Source of the DNA: Janthinobacterium sp. TB1-E2
Lineage (GTDB): Bacteria > Pseudomonadota > Gammaproteobacteria > Burkholderiales > Burkholderiaceae_D
Direction: 5' to 3'
Length of the DNA: 64,000 bases
Assembly: GCF_036885605.1 (NCBI RefSeq)
Contig: NZ_CP142523.1
Coordinates: forward strand, 1,922,001-1,986,000
Numbering within the stretch: position 1 is the first letter of the stretch; every line of letters begins with the position of its first letter. The position numbers were made by a program, and so were the translations under genes. The notes beneath the pieces are model-generated. The model was given only the letters and a program-made list of their open reading frames with translations, searched no databases and was not told the origin of the DNA. This document shows, in pieces, positions 57,121 to 64,000 of the stretch.

Positions 57121-57606
57121 TTAATCGCGGAAATTGTTAAATTCCAGCGGCATGTCGGGCACGTCCTTGCGCAGCATGGCCATGGCCGCTTGCAGGTCGT
57201 CGCGCTTGGCGCCCGTGACACGCACGGCTTCACCCTGGATGCTCGCTTGCACTTTCATCTTGCTGTCCTTGATGACGCGCACGATTTTCTTGGCATCATC
57301 CGATTCGATGCCATTCTTGATCTTGATGATCTGCTTGACCTTGTCGCCGCCGATCTTCTTGATATCGCCTTCGTCGAGGAAGCGCACATCGACCTTGCGT
57401 TTGGTCAATTTGTTGGTCAGCACGTCGCGCACCTGGCTGAGCTGGAATTCCGAATCCGCGAACGCGGTCAATTCGTTTTCCTTGTGTTCGACGCGGGCGT
57501 CGCTGCCCTTGAAGTCGAAGCGGGTCGTGATTTCCTTGTTCGATTGCTCGACTGCATTCTTGACTTCGATCATATCGGCTTCGGAGACTACATCAAATGA
57601 CGGCAT
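57121..57606 (-). CDS. YajQ family nucleotide-binding protein
   Basis: A 161-residue protein with two ferredoxin-like half domains. [20 protein letters not shown] at the N-terminus, [14 protein letters not shown], the middle [20 protein letters not shown] and the end [20 protein letters not shown] are family signatures. YajQ proteins of Xanthomonas and Pseudomonas bind c-di-GMP and act as signalling effectors. Several other c-di-GMP genes lie in this window, which makes that role plausible. It is monocistronic. Confidence 0.94.
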   Translation of the reverse strand: MPSFDVVSEADMIEVKNAVEQSNKEITTRFDFKGSDARVEHKENELTAFADSEFQLSQVRDVLTNKLTKRKVDVRFLDEGDIKKIGGDKVKQIIKIKNGIESDDAKKIVRVIKDSKMKVQASIQGEAVRVTGAKRDDLQAAMAMLRKDVPDMPLEFNNFRD

Positions 57607-57792
57607 GGTCTGTTCCTTTTCTTGTTAAAGCGAGCGCACGCTCGGTGCGCTGGGCCTTGGCGGCTGATTCTGCGCCATGGGACGGCCCTGTTAAAGATGC
57701 GACATTTTAACGGACAACGGGCAAGTCGCCCTTGTCTTGCGCTGGTTTTTTGTCGGTTTCACTCTATAATCGAGCAAAATAATCGCTATCCC

Positions 57793-58821
57793 ATGTCTGC
57801 AGAGCTCACCATCGAACACAATTACAACCTCCAGCGCCTGAATACCTTCGGCATCACGGCCAATGCGGCCGCCTATGTACGCATCACTTCGCAGGCCCAA
57901 TTGCAGGCCGCGCTGCAAGATCCCGCCTTGTCCGCCATGCCGCGCCTGATACTGGGCGGCGGCAGCAACATCGTCCTGACCGGCGACTTTCCCGGCGCCG
58001 TGCTGCATATGGCCACGCGCGGCATGCGCCTGGCGCAGGCGGACTTCGAGACGATACTCGTCACGGCCGCGGCCGGCGAAAACTGGCACGATTTCGTGCA
58101 GTGGACCTTGGCGCAAGGCGTGGGCGGGCTGGAAAACCTGTCACTGATCCCGGGCACGGTGGGCGCGGCGCCTATCCAGAATATCGGCGCGTATGGCGTG
58201 GAAATCAAGGATTATCTGCATAGCGTGAGCGTCATGCACAGCGCCAGCGGCATCGTTTTCGACATGGACCGCGATGCTTGCCGCTTCGCCTACCGCGACA
58301 GCATCTTCAAGCAGGCGGACGGGCGCGAACTGATCGTGCTGGAAGTGACGTTTGCCTTGCCGGCCGAATGGCAGCCGAACTTGCGCTATGCGGAACTGGC
58401 GCAGGCCGTGGCTGAGCGCAATCTTGCCGAGCCGACGCCGCAACAGGTGGCCGACACGGTGATGGCGATCCGCCGGAGAAAATTGCCGGACCCGGCCGTG
58501 ATCGGCAATGCGGGCAGTTTCTTCAAGAATCCCGTGGTATCGCGCGAACAGTGTGCGGCCTTGCTGGAACGTTTCCCTGCCTTGGTGCACCATGCGCAGC
58601 CCGATGGCACGGAAAAGCTGGCGGCCGGCTGGCTGATCGATCAATGCGGCTGGAAGGGAAAAAACCTGGGGCCCGCGGGAGTGTATCCCAAGCAGGCGCT
58701 GGTTCTGGTGAATAATGGCGGCGCTCGTGGCGCGGACATTACCCGGCTGGCGGAAGCGATACAGGATGATGTAGAGGCGAAATATGGCGTGCGCCTGTCG
58801 CCCGAGCCTGTTTTCGTCTGA
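57793..58821 (+). CDS. murB: UDP-N-acetylmuramate dehydrogenase MurB
   Basis: A 342-residue FAD enzyme reducing UDP-GlcNAc-enolpyruvate to UDP-MurNAc in cytoplasmic peptidoglycan synthesis. NTFGITANAAAYV opens the FAD domain; LILGGGSNIVLTGDF binds pyrophosphate; GTVGAAPIQNIGAYGVEI and CRFAYRDSIFK (Tyr, Arg) line the site; IGNAGSFFKNPVV has the catalytic Ser. It has the E. coli-like (type I) length. ATG at 57793 is the start of the conserved region; the frame stays open further upstream. Its stop abuts that of ppnP. Confidence 0.96.
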   Translation: MSAELTIEHNYNLQRLNTFGITANAAAYVRITSQAQLQAALQDPALSAMPRLILGGGSNIVLTGDFPGAVLHMATRGMRLAQADFETILVTAAAGENWHDFVQWTLAQGVGGLENLSLIPGTVGAAPIQNIGAYGVEIKDYLHSVSVMHSASGIVFDMDRDACRFAYRDSIFKQADGRELIVLEVTFALPAEWQPNLRYAELAQAVAERNLAEPTPQQVADTVMAIRRRKLPDPAVIGNAGSFFKNPVVSREQCAALLERFPALVHHAQPDGTEKLAAGWLIDQCGWKGKNLGPAGVYPKQALVLVNNGGARGADITRLAEAIQDDVEAKYGVRLSPEPVFV

Positions 58822-59136
58822 TTAACCGAAGTGGCAGACGTAATCCACGGTCTCGACCGTTTCAATATCAAAATAGCTATTGCCCGGGATACTGAATTGC
58901 GTGCCCGCGCCATAGCTGTTCCATTCTGTCGCGTCAGCCAGGCGCACCTTGCACAAGCCGCCGACGATTTCCATGATTTCCGGCGCGCCCGTGTTGAAGC
59001 GCAACGATGACGGGAAAATCACACCCACGCTTTTCTTCGTGCCATCGGCCAGGATGACGTTGTGCGAGATGCATTTGCCGTCAAAGTAGATATTCGACTT
59101 CTTGACGACGCTGACATTGTCCAGTTGTGTGCTCAT
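58822..59136 (-). CDS. ppnP: Pyrimidine/purine nucleoside phosphorylase PpnP
   Basis: A 104-residue small cupin-like protein of the PpnP (YaiE, DUF1255) family, which phosphorolyses diverse nucleosides. KKSNIYFDGKCISHNVIL, GVIFPSSLRFNTGAPEIMEI and AGTQFSIPGNSYFDI are diagnostic. It follows wspR on the same strand by 25 bp and could be its readthrough neighbour; no functional link is known. It is convergent with murB with no bases between the stops. Confidence 0.94.
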   Translation of the reverse strand: MSTQLDNVSVVKKSNIYFDGKCISHNVILADGTKKSVGVIFPSSLRFNTGAPEIMEIVGGLCKVRLADATEWNSYGAGTQFSIPGNSYFDIETVETVDYVCHFG

Positions 59137-59161
59137 GCTTCACTTTCCTTGCTGTTAAAAA

Positions 59162-60187
59162 TCAGTCGCGGACGTCATTGGCGCTCAGCACGCTGTTGCG
59201 TCCGCCGCGCTTGGCCGCGTACAGGGCCTGGTCGGCGCGGTTGATCAGTTGCTCGATCGTCGAGTCCGGCGACGGCACGACGGTGGCCACGCCGATCGAG
59301 ATGGTGACGATGCCCTTGCTTGCCGCCGGGTTTTCGATCTGCAAGCCTTCCAGATGACGCCGGCATGCTTCGGCGATCTGCAGCGCACCGGCCGCTTCCG
59401 TTTCCGGCAGGATCAGGGCGAATTCTTCGCCGCCATAGCGGGCGGCCAGGTCGGCCGGGCGTTTCAAATGTTCCGTCAGCACGGCGGCGACCTTTTTCAG
59501 GCCCAGGTCGCCCGCCAGGTGGCCGAAGTGGTCGTTATAGCTTTTGAAATGGTCGATATCGCAGAACAGCAGGCTCAGCGGCGTCTTGTCGCGCTGGCCC
59601 CGCTGCCATTCGAATTGCAGGGTTTCATCGAAGCGGCGCCGGTTGGCGATGCCCGTCAAGCCATCGAGGGCAGCTAGTTTCTGTAGTTCAATATTCGCGT
59701 CGGCCAGGTTCTTTTGGCTTTCGCGTAGGAAACGAAAAGCCTGGTCGCGCTGCAAGCGGCTGATGTGCGCGTTGGAATGGTAGCGTATGCGCGCCAGCAG
59801 CTCCAGGCGGTCCGGCAGCTTCACCACATAATCGTTGGCGCCGACGGCAAAGCTGTGGGCCTTCAGTTTCGGGTCATCCTTGGCCGACATCACGATGACG
59901 GGCACGTGCGCGAGCGCCTCGTTTTCGCGGTACAGCTGGATCAGGGCGAAGCCGTCGATGCCAGGCATCACGAGGTCTTGCAGGATGACGGTCGGTTGCA
60001 AACGCAGTGCCGTGTCCAGCGCCTGCGTGGCATCGGTCACGTAATGAAATTCGATATCCTGCTGGTCGCTGAGCATGCGCCGGACTGCTTCGGCAATGAT
60101 CAACTGGTCGTCCACCAGCAGCACGCTGACCTTGAATTCGGTCAATGCGGGCTCATGCTGGGTGAAGCTGGAGGAGAATTCTGGCAT
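59162..60187 (-). CDS. wspR: Response regulator diguanylate cyclase WspR
   Basis: A 341-residue protein with an N-terminal receiver (SVLLVDDQLIIAEAVRRML; phospho-acceptor Asp in VILQDLVMPGIDG; Lys in YVVKLPD), a coiled-coil linker (about 150-175) and a GGDEF domain with RYGGEEFALILPE. RPAD five residues before it is an allosteric inhibitory site. It is the output of the Wsp system: phosphorylated by WspE, it makes c-di-GMP. The start at 60187 follows the wspF stop by 10 bases; an in-frame ATG 39 bases upstream would overlap wspF. Confidence 0.93.
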   Translation of the reverse strand: MPEFSSSFTQHEPALTEFKVSVLLVDDQLIIAEAVRRMLSDQQDIEFHYVTDATQALDTALRLQPTVILQDLVMPGIDGFALIQLYRENEALAHVPVIVMSAKDDPKLKAHSFAVGANDYVVKLPDRLELLARIRYHSNAHISRLQRDQAFRFLRESQKNLADANIELQKLAALDGLTGIANRRRFDETLQFEWQRGQRDKTPLSLLFCDIDHFKSYNDHFGHLAGDLGLKKVAAVLTEHLKRPADLAARYGGEEFALILPETEAAGALQIAEACRRHLEGLQIENPAASKGIVTISIGVATVVPSPDSTIEQLINRADQALYAAKRGGRNSVLSANDVRD

Positions 60188-60197
60188 TGCATTCTTT

Positions 60198-61250
60198 TCA
60201 GATGTTAGGGGAGGGCTCCCACCCATTGTTGAGCTTGGCGCCCAGGCGGCTGCGCAGGCTGGCGCCTATTCTATCCAATGGCAGGATTTGCTGCGCCGCA
60301 TCAAGTTCCGCAGCCGCGCGCGGCATGCCATACACGGCACTGCTGGCCTGGTCTTGCGCAATCGTCGTCTTGCCGGCGCGGCGCATGGCCAGCAAGCCAT
60401 CGCCGCCGTCGCGCCCCATGCCTGTGAGCAATACGCCGATGGCATCGCCACGCCAGTGCTGCGCCACGCAGTTGAAGAAGACATCGACGGACGGGCGGTA
60501 AACATAGTCGCGTGGTGCTGCATCGTAACCCAAACGATAATTTTGATCTAGCAGCAGGTGATCATTGGTCTTGGCGATCAGTACGCTGCCAGCCACCAGT
60601 TCGTCGCCCTCGGCGATCACGCGCACGGGCATGCTGAGCTGGTCATCGAGCCACTTGGCGAAGTGCGAAGCGAAGGTTTCATCGATATGCTGCACCACGA
60701 CGATGGCGCAGCCGGGCGGCGCCGTCCAGCCGGACAGCACCTTGGCCACGGCCGACGGCCCGCCCGTCGAGGCGCCGATGGCCACCAGGGTGCTGACCTG
60801 GCCGTCGCCCCGGTCGCCGCCATTGGCCGGTGCCTGGCGCGGCGGCGGCGCTTCGGCGCTGTGGCGTATCAGCTTGCCGATGGTCTTGATCTTGGCCAGC
60901 AGCTCGCTGTCGCCGCCCACTTCCCCCTGCAGCACGGGCGTGGCCGTGACATCGAGCGCGCCCGCGCCCAGCGCGCGGAAGACCTGGTTGACATTGTCTT
61001 GCGGGCGGCCCGTGACGACGAGGATGGCGCACGGGCTTTGCTCCATGATCAGGCGCGTCGCTTCCACGCCATCCATCTCGGGCATGTTCAGATCCATCAG
61101 GATCAGGTCGGGACGGTTGCCCTCGCACATGCGCACGGCTTCGAGCCCCGTGCGGGCGATCCACAGCACCTGGTGTTCCTGCGTACTGGCGACCACGCGG
61201 CGCAGCGCCTCGGCGGCCATGGCGACATCGTTGGCAATGGCAATTTTCAT
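60198..61250 (-). CDS. wspF: CheB-type methylesterase WspF
   Basis: A 350-residue protein with a receiver (KIAIANDVAMAAEALRRVV; phospho-acceptor in LILMDLNMPEMDGVEATR) and a CheB catalytic domain with VAIGASTGGPSAVAKV (Ser), VVVQHIDETFASHF (His) and LLTGMGRDGGDGLLAM (Asp). IANDV in place of the usual acidic IVDD pair also occurs in WspF. It removes methyl groups from the Wsp receptor and damps signalling; its loss gives wrinkly colonies in Pseudomonas. Start at 61250 suits the domain edge; ATG at 61274, overlapping the wspE end, is an alternative. Confidence 0.92.
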   Translation of the reverse strand: MKIAIANDVAMAAEALRRVVASTQEHQVLWIARTGLEAVRMCEGNRPDLILMDLNMPEMDGVEATRLIMEQSPCAILVVTGRPQDNVNQVFRALGAGALDVTATPVLQGEVGGDSELLAKIKTIGKLIRHSAEAPPPRQAPANGGDRGDGQVSTLVAIGASTGGPSAVAKVLSGWTAPPGCAIVVVQHIDETFASHFAKWLDDQLSMPVRVIAEGDELVAGSVLIAKTNDHLLLDQNYRLGYDAAPRDYVYRPSVDVFFNCVAQHWRGDAIGVLLTGMGRDGGDGLLAMRRAGKTTIAQDQASSAVYGMPRAAAELDAAQQILPLDRIGASLRSRLGAKLNNGWEPSPNI

Positions 61251-61260
61251 GAATGACAGC

Positions 61261-63567
61261 TCATAAGCGGGCATCTCCTATCAGGTCGGCCACCGCGTCG
61301 AGCAAGGTCTCGTCGTGGAAGCTGCCTTTGGTCAAATAATAGTCGGCGCCGGCGGACAGGCCGCGCGCGCGGTCTTCCGGACGGTCCTTGTACGACACGA
61401 TCATCACCGGCAGCTTGTGCAGGTGCAGGTCCTTCTTGATCAGCGAAACGAGTTCGATGCCATCCATGCGCGGCATGTCCACGTCGGTGATCACCAGGTC
61501 ATATTCTCCGCTGCGCACCACGTTCCAGCCGTCGATGCCGTCGATGGCCACGTCGACGTCGAAGCCGCGCGCCAGCAGCAGCTTGCGCTCCATCTCGCGC
61601 ACCGTCAGCGAATCGTCGACGACGAGGATGCGCTTGGCCTTGCGGCGTTCGGCGTGGCCCGCCTGCGCCAGCTGGTGCAGGCCGCCCTCGTGCAGCAGCT
61701 TATCGATCGACAGCAGCAAATCGGGCACGTCGAGGATCAGCACCGGCTCGCCGTCGTCGAGCAGGGCGGCGGCGGAAATGTCGCGCATCTTGCCGAAGAT
61801 CGGATCGATGGCTTGCACGGCCAGGCTTTGCTCGCCGCGGATGGCGTCGACCACCAGCGCATAGCTTTGCTTGCCCCGGCCGATCACCACCACGGGCAAA
61901 TCCTCGGCCTGGTTGGCCGCTTCGCCCAGCTCGAGCACCTGCGCCGCCGACACCAGGCCCAGATGCTCGCCCTTGAGTTCGAAGAACTGCTTGTTTTCCA
62001 GGGTATGGATGGCCGCTTGCGGCACGCGCACCACGCTTTCCACCTTGACGATGGGGATGGCGTAGGCTTCGCCGTGCACATCGACCACCAGCGCACGCAC
62101 GATCGACTGCGTCAGCGGCAGAGTGATCAGGGCGCGGAAACCGCGGCCCGGCTCCGATTCCAGGCGCACCGTGCCGTTTTGCTGGCGTATCGTCTCGTGC
62201 ACGATGTCGAGGCCCACGCCGCGTCCGGACAATTGATTCGCCTTTTCCTTCAGGCTGAAGGCGGGCAGGAACAAAAATTCCAGCAGTTCGCCCGGCGACA
62301 GCGCGGCGGCCATGGCGGGGCTGGCCATCTTGCGCTCGATGACGGACTGGCGGATTTTTTCCAGGTCGACACCGCGCCCGTCGTCGCTGATCTCGATGCT
62401 CAGCATGCCGGCGCGGTGGCGCGCCTCCATGCGTATCGTGCCCAGCGCTTCCTTGCCCGCGTCGATGCGCTCGTACGGGCCTTCCATGCCATGGTCGATG
62501 GCATTGCGCAGCATGTGGTTCAGCGGGCTTTCGATCTTCGCCAGGATGTCGCGGTCGACCAGGGTGTCTTCGCCTTCGATCTCGAGCTGAACTTCCTTGC
62601 CCAGGCTGCGCGCCAGGTCGCGCACCATGCGCGGGAACGCGTGGATGCCGTCGCGGAAAGGGCGCATGCGCAGGGCCAGCACTTCGTCGACCATGCCTTG
62701 CGAGACGGCCAGCAGGCGCCGTTCATAGGTTTCGATGTCGGCGATGTGCTCGAGCATGAACTGCTTCAGGGGCTGCGTCTTTTGCAGCGCCAGCAGGGAC
62801 TTTTCCATCAGGCCCGGGTCGGCCGAGCGGGCAATGGCTTCGTGCAGGTGCTCGATGGCGGAAAACAGGCTGCTCTGGTTGCGCTTGAAGCGCTGCAGGG
62901 CGCCGACGAACGGGTGCATCTGGTGCGCATTGATGCGCGATTCGCTGGCCAGCGACAGCAGTTTGTCGAAGTTTTGCGCTTGCGCCTTGGCTGGCGCACC
63001 TGTACTGGTCGCTGTACGCGGCGCCGGGGCGGCCGCTTCCGGTTCATCCCCCGCCAGGCCGCTGGCCACGGGCGCTTGCGGTTCTGCCGCTTCCGGCGGC
63101 AAGGGTGCAGACATGGGCGCAGGCGCCGGGGGCAGGGCCGGCAATTCGGGCAGGTCGGCGATACCGGCGATGGCGTTCAGGGTCTGGTCGATCTGCGCCG
63201 CATTCGCGGCCAGCCAGGCTTCGGCGCCCGCGTCGTCCAGGCGCGACAGCTGCACGATCAGGTCGACGCCCGACAACAGCACGTCGACCCGCTCCGGCGT
63301 GAGCTTCAAGCGCCCATGCTGGGCGGCGACAAAGCTGTCTTCCATGCCGTGCGCCAGCTGCACCACCACTTGCAGGCCGACGATGGCGGCCGCGCCCTTG
63401 ATCGAGTGGGCCGCGCGCATCATCGCTTCGACGGCGGCCGCGTCGCCCGCATGGCGCTCCATGGCCAGCAAGCCGTCGGTAAGGATCTGGGTCTGGCTGT
63501 CCGCTTCCATGCGGAACAGGTCCAGCATGGAAAAGGCACTGAGGTCGCCGTGCTGGTCCTGGCTCAT
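61261..63567 (-). CDS. wspE: CheA-type hybrid histidine kinase WspE
   Basis: A 768-residue CheA-like kinase. An Hpt domain at the N-terminus has the phospho-acceptor His54 in MRAAHSIKGAAAIVG. A Pro/Ala-rich linker (about 145-205) follows, then dimerisation and HATPase (NHMLRNAIDHGME; EISDDGRGVDLEKIRQ; GRGVGLDIV), a CheW-like domain, and a C-terminal receiver (KRILVVDDSLTVREMERKLL; YDLVITDVDMPRMDGIEL). It lacks a CheY-binding P2 domain, as WspE does. It overlaps wspD by 4 bp (ATGA). Confidence 0.94.
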   Translation of the reverse strand: MSQDQHGDLSAFSMLDLFRMEADSQTQILTDGLLAMERHAGDAAAVEAMMRAAHSIKGAAAIVGLQVVVQLAHGMEDSFVAAQHGRLKLTPERVDVLLSGVDLIVQLSRLDDAGAEAWLAANAAQIDQTLNAIAGIADLPELPALPPAPAPMSAPLPPEAAEPQAPVASGLAGDEPEAAAPAPRTATSTGAPAKAQAQNFDKLLSLASESRINAHQMHPFVGALQRFKRNQSSLFSAIEHLHEAIARSADPGLMEKSLLALQKTQPLKQFMLEHIADIETYERRLLAVSQGMVDEVLALRMRPFRDGIHAFPRMVRDLARSLGKEVQLEIEGEDTLVDRDILAKIESPLNHMLRNAIDHGMEGPYERIDAGKEALGTIRMEARHRAGMLSIEISDDGRGVDLEKIRQSVIERKMASPAMAAALSPGELLEFLFLPAFSLKEKANQLSGRGVGLDIVHETIRQQNGTVRLESEPGRGFRALITLPLTQSIVRALVVDVHGEAYAIPIVKVESVVRVPQAAIHTLENKQFFELKGEHLGLVSAAQVLELGEAANQAEDLPVVVIGRGKQSYALVVDAIRGEQSLAVQAIDPIFGKMRDISAAALLDDGEPVLILDVPDLLLSIDKLLHEGGLHQLAQAGHAERRKAKRILVVDDSLTVREMERKLLLARGFDVDVAIDGIDGWNVVRSGEYDLVITDVDMPRMDGIELVSLIKKDLHLHKLPVMIVSYKDRPEDRARGLSAGADYYLTKGSFHDETLLDAVADLIGDARL

Positions 63568-64000
63568 CGTAATAGTCTCGCAAGTTGAAAGCCGATCAGC
63601 GCCGTATCGAGGCAGCCGATGCGCATGTCGCCCTCGGTGATCACGCCCGACAGGAAGCGCGACAGCCCCTTGTTGATGGTGGCCGCCGGCGCCTGCACGG
63701 CGCCCGACGCGTAGCGCACGATGCCGTGCAGGTCGGCCACGGGCAGCGCGTAGGCCTGCTCTTCCCAGCGCATCAGCAGCAGGCGCGCAAACGTGTGGCG
63801 GCCCTTGGCTGGCGGCGCGCCCTGTTCATCGATGCCCAGCAAACTGGCCAGCGACATGCACGGATACAGCTTGCCACCGATATTGACGATGCCCGCCAGG
63901 CCGCCCCCGCCGCGGTGCGGCAGCGCGTGCGGCTTGGCCTGCGGCGCCACGGAGTCGAACACGCGCGTGGGCAGCGCCAGCCATTCGCGGCCGATGCGAA
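63564..64000 (-). CDS. wspD: CheW-like coupling protein WspD (partial, 5' end off window)
   Basis: The C-terminal 145 residues of a CheW domain protein; the frame stays open to the right edge (RIGREWLALPTRVFDSV at the border). GLAGIVNIGGKLYPCMSLAS is the CheW core, and HTFARLLLMRWEEQAYALPV the second half. As the gene just upstream of wspE, it matches wspD in the order wspA-B-C-D-E-F-R. It couples the Wsp receptor to WspE. An internal GTG at 63962 is not the real start, because conserved CheW sequence precedes it. Confidence 0.88.
   Translation of the reverse strand, partial: RIGREWLALPTRVFDSVAPQAKPHALPHRGGGGLAGIVNIGGKLYPCMSLASLLGIDEQGAPPAKGRHTFARLLLMRWEEQAYALPVADLHGIVRYASGAVQAPAATINKGLSRFLSGVITEGDMRIGCLDTALIGFQLARLLR

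Noticed and set aside
61315-63588. 757-codon open frame antisense to wspE
   Set aside because: Shadow of a well-conserved CheA-type gene; no motif in the antisense product.

Overview
The window looks like chromosomal core DNA of a GC-rich betaproteobacterium of the family Oxalobacteraceae. The 16S rRNA gene and the gene content (a lone CysI with DUF934, CysB, a Wsp system, a PEP-CTERM protein, many c-di-GMP proteins) fit Janthinobacterium or a close relative such as Duganella or Massilia. The genus is a judgement from memory of 16S signatures, not from a search. I see no insertion sequence, integrase, prophage or CRISPR array.

Layout. 1-3.7 kb: the end of a pseudopilus/secretin operon (TPR-secretin lipoprotein and three prepilin-like proteins). 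3.9-10.1 kb: a PEP-CTERM protein, murJ, rpsT, a DUF192 protein, a small repeat protein, a pseudouridine synthase, icd and a cold-shock gene. 10.4-16.5 kb: clpS-clpA and a tricorn-like protease. 16.5-21.9 kb: a leftward block with a LytTR two-component pair behind an alpha/beta hydrolase, and a phytanoyl-CoA dioxygenase-family gene behind a PrpR-type sigma-54 activator. 22-26.6 kb: a 1241-residue multi-PAS GGDEF-EAL protein and xth. 27.1-28.8 kb: four small proteins. 28.8-34.8 kb: pepA, lptF-lptG, a CbiX-type chelatase, a Stealth-type phosphotransferase and a membrane protein. 35-43 kb: the sulfate assimilation operon cysI-DUF934-cysH-cysD-cysN-cobA, with tauE and a CysB-type regulator beside it. 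43-48.3 kb: a methyltransferase, a porin and three signalling genes. 48.5-54.1 kb: a complete rRNA operon (16S, tRNA-Ile, tRNA-Ala, 23S, 5S) with promoter, boxA elements, processing stalks and terminator. 54.3-59.1 kb: an LRR-protein kinase, a nitronate monooxygenase, a YajQ-family protein, murB and ppnP. 59.2-64 kb: a Wsp chemosensory cluster (wspD partial, wspE, wspF, wspR) running off the right edge.

How the genes work together. The sulfur block forms one pathway: CysDN makes APS, CysH (with the cysteine pairs of APS reductases) reduces it to sulfite, and CysI reduces sulfite to sulfide. CobA makes the siroheme precursor, and the CbiX-type chelatase 2 kb away could insert the metal. Cyclic-di-GMP signalling is present at three places: the Wsp cluster ending in a GGEEF cyclase, the multi-PAS GGDEF-EAL protein, and a YajQ-type effector. 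MurJ, MurB and LptFG serve the cell envelope.

The most interesting points are: a PrpR-type activator paired with a PhyH-family dioxygenase behind nested inverted repeats; a relic of a second exonuclease III C-terminus; twin hairpins in the rpsT leader; apparently leaderless murJ and lptF; a cluster of TGTAA half-sites ahead of an unrecognised gene; a TTG-started Stealth gene coupled to a chelatase gene; and an LRR-kinase right after the rRNA operon.
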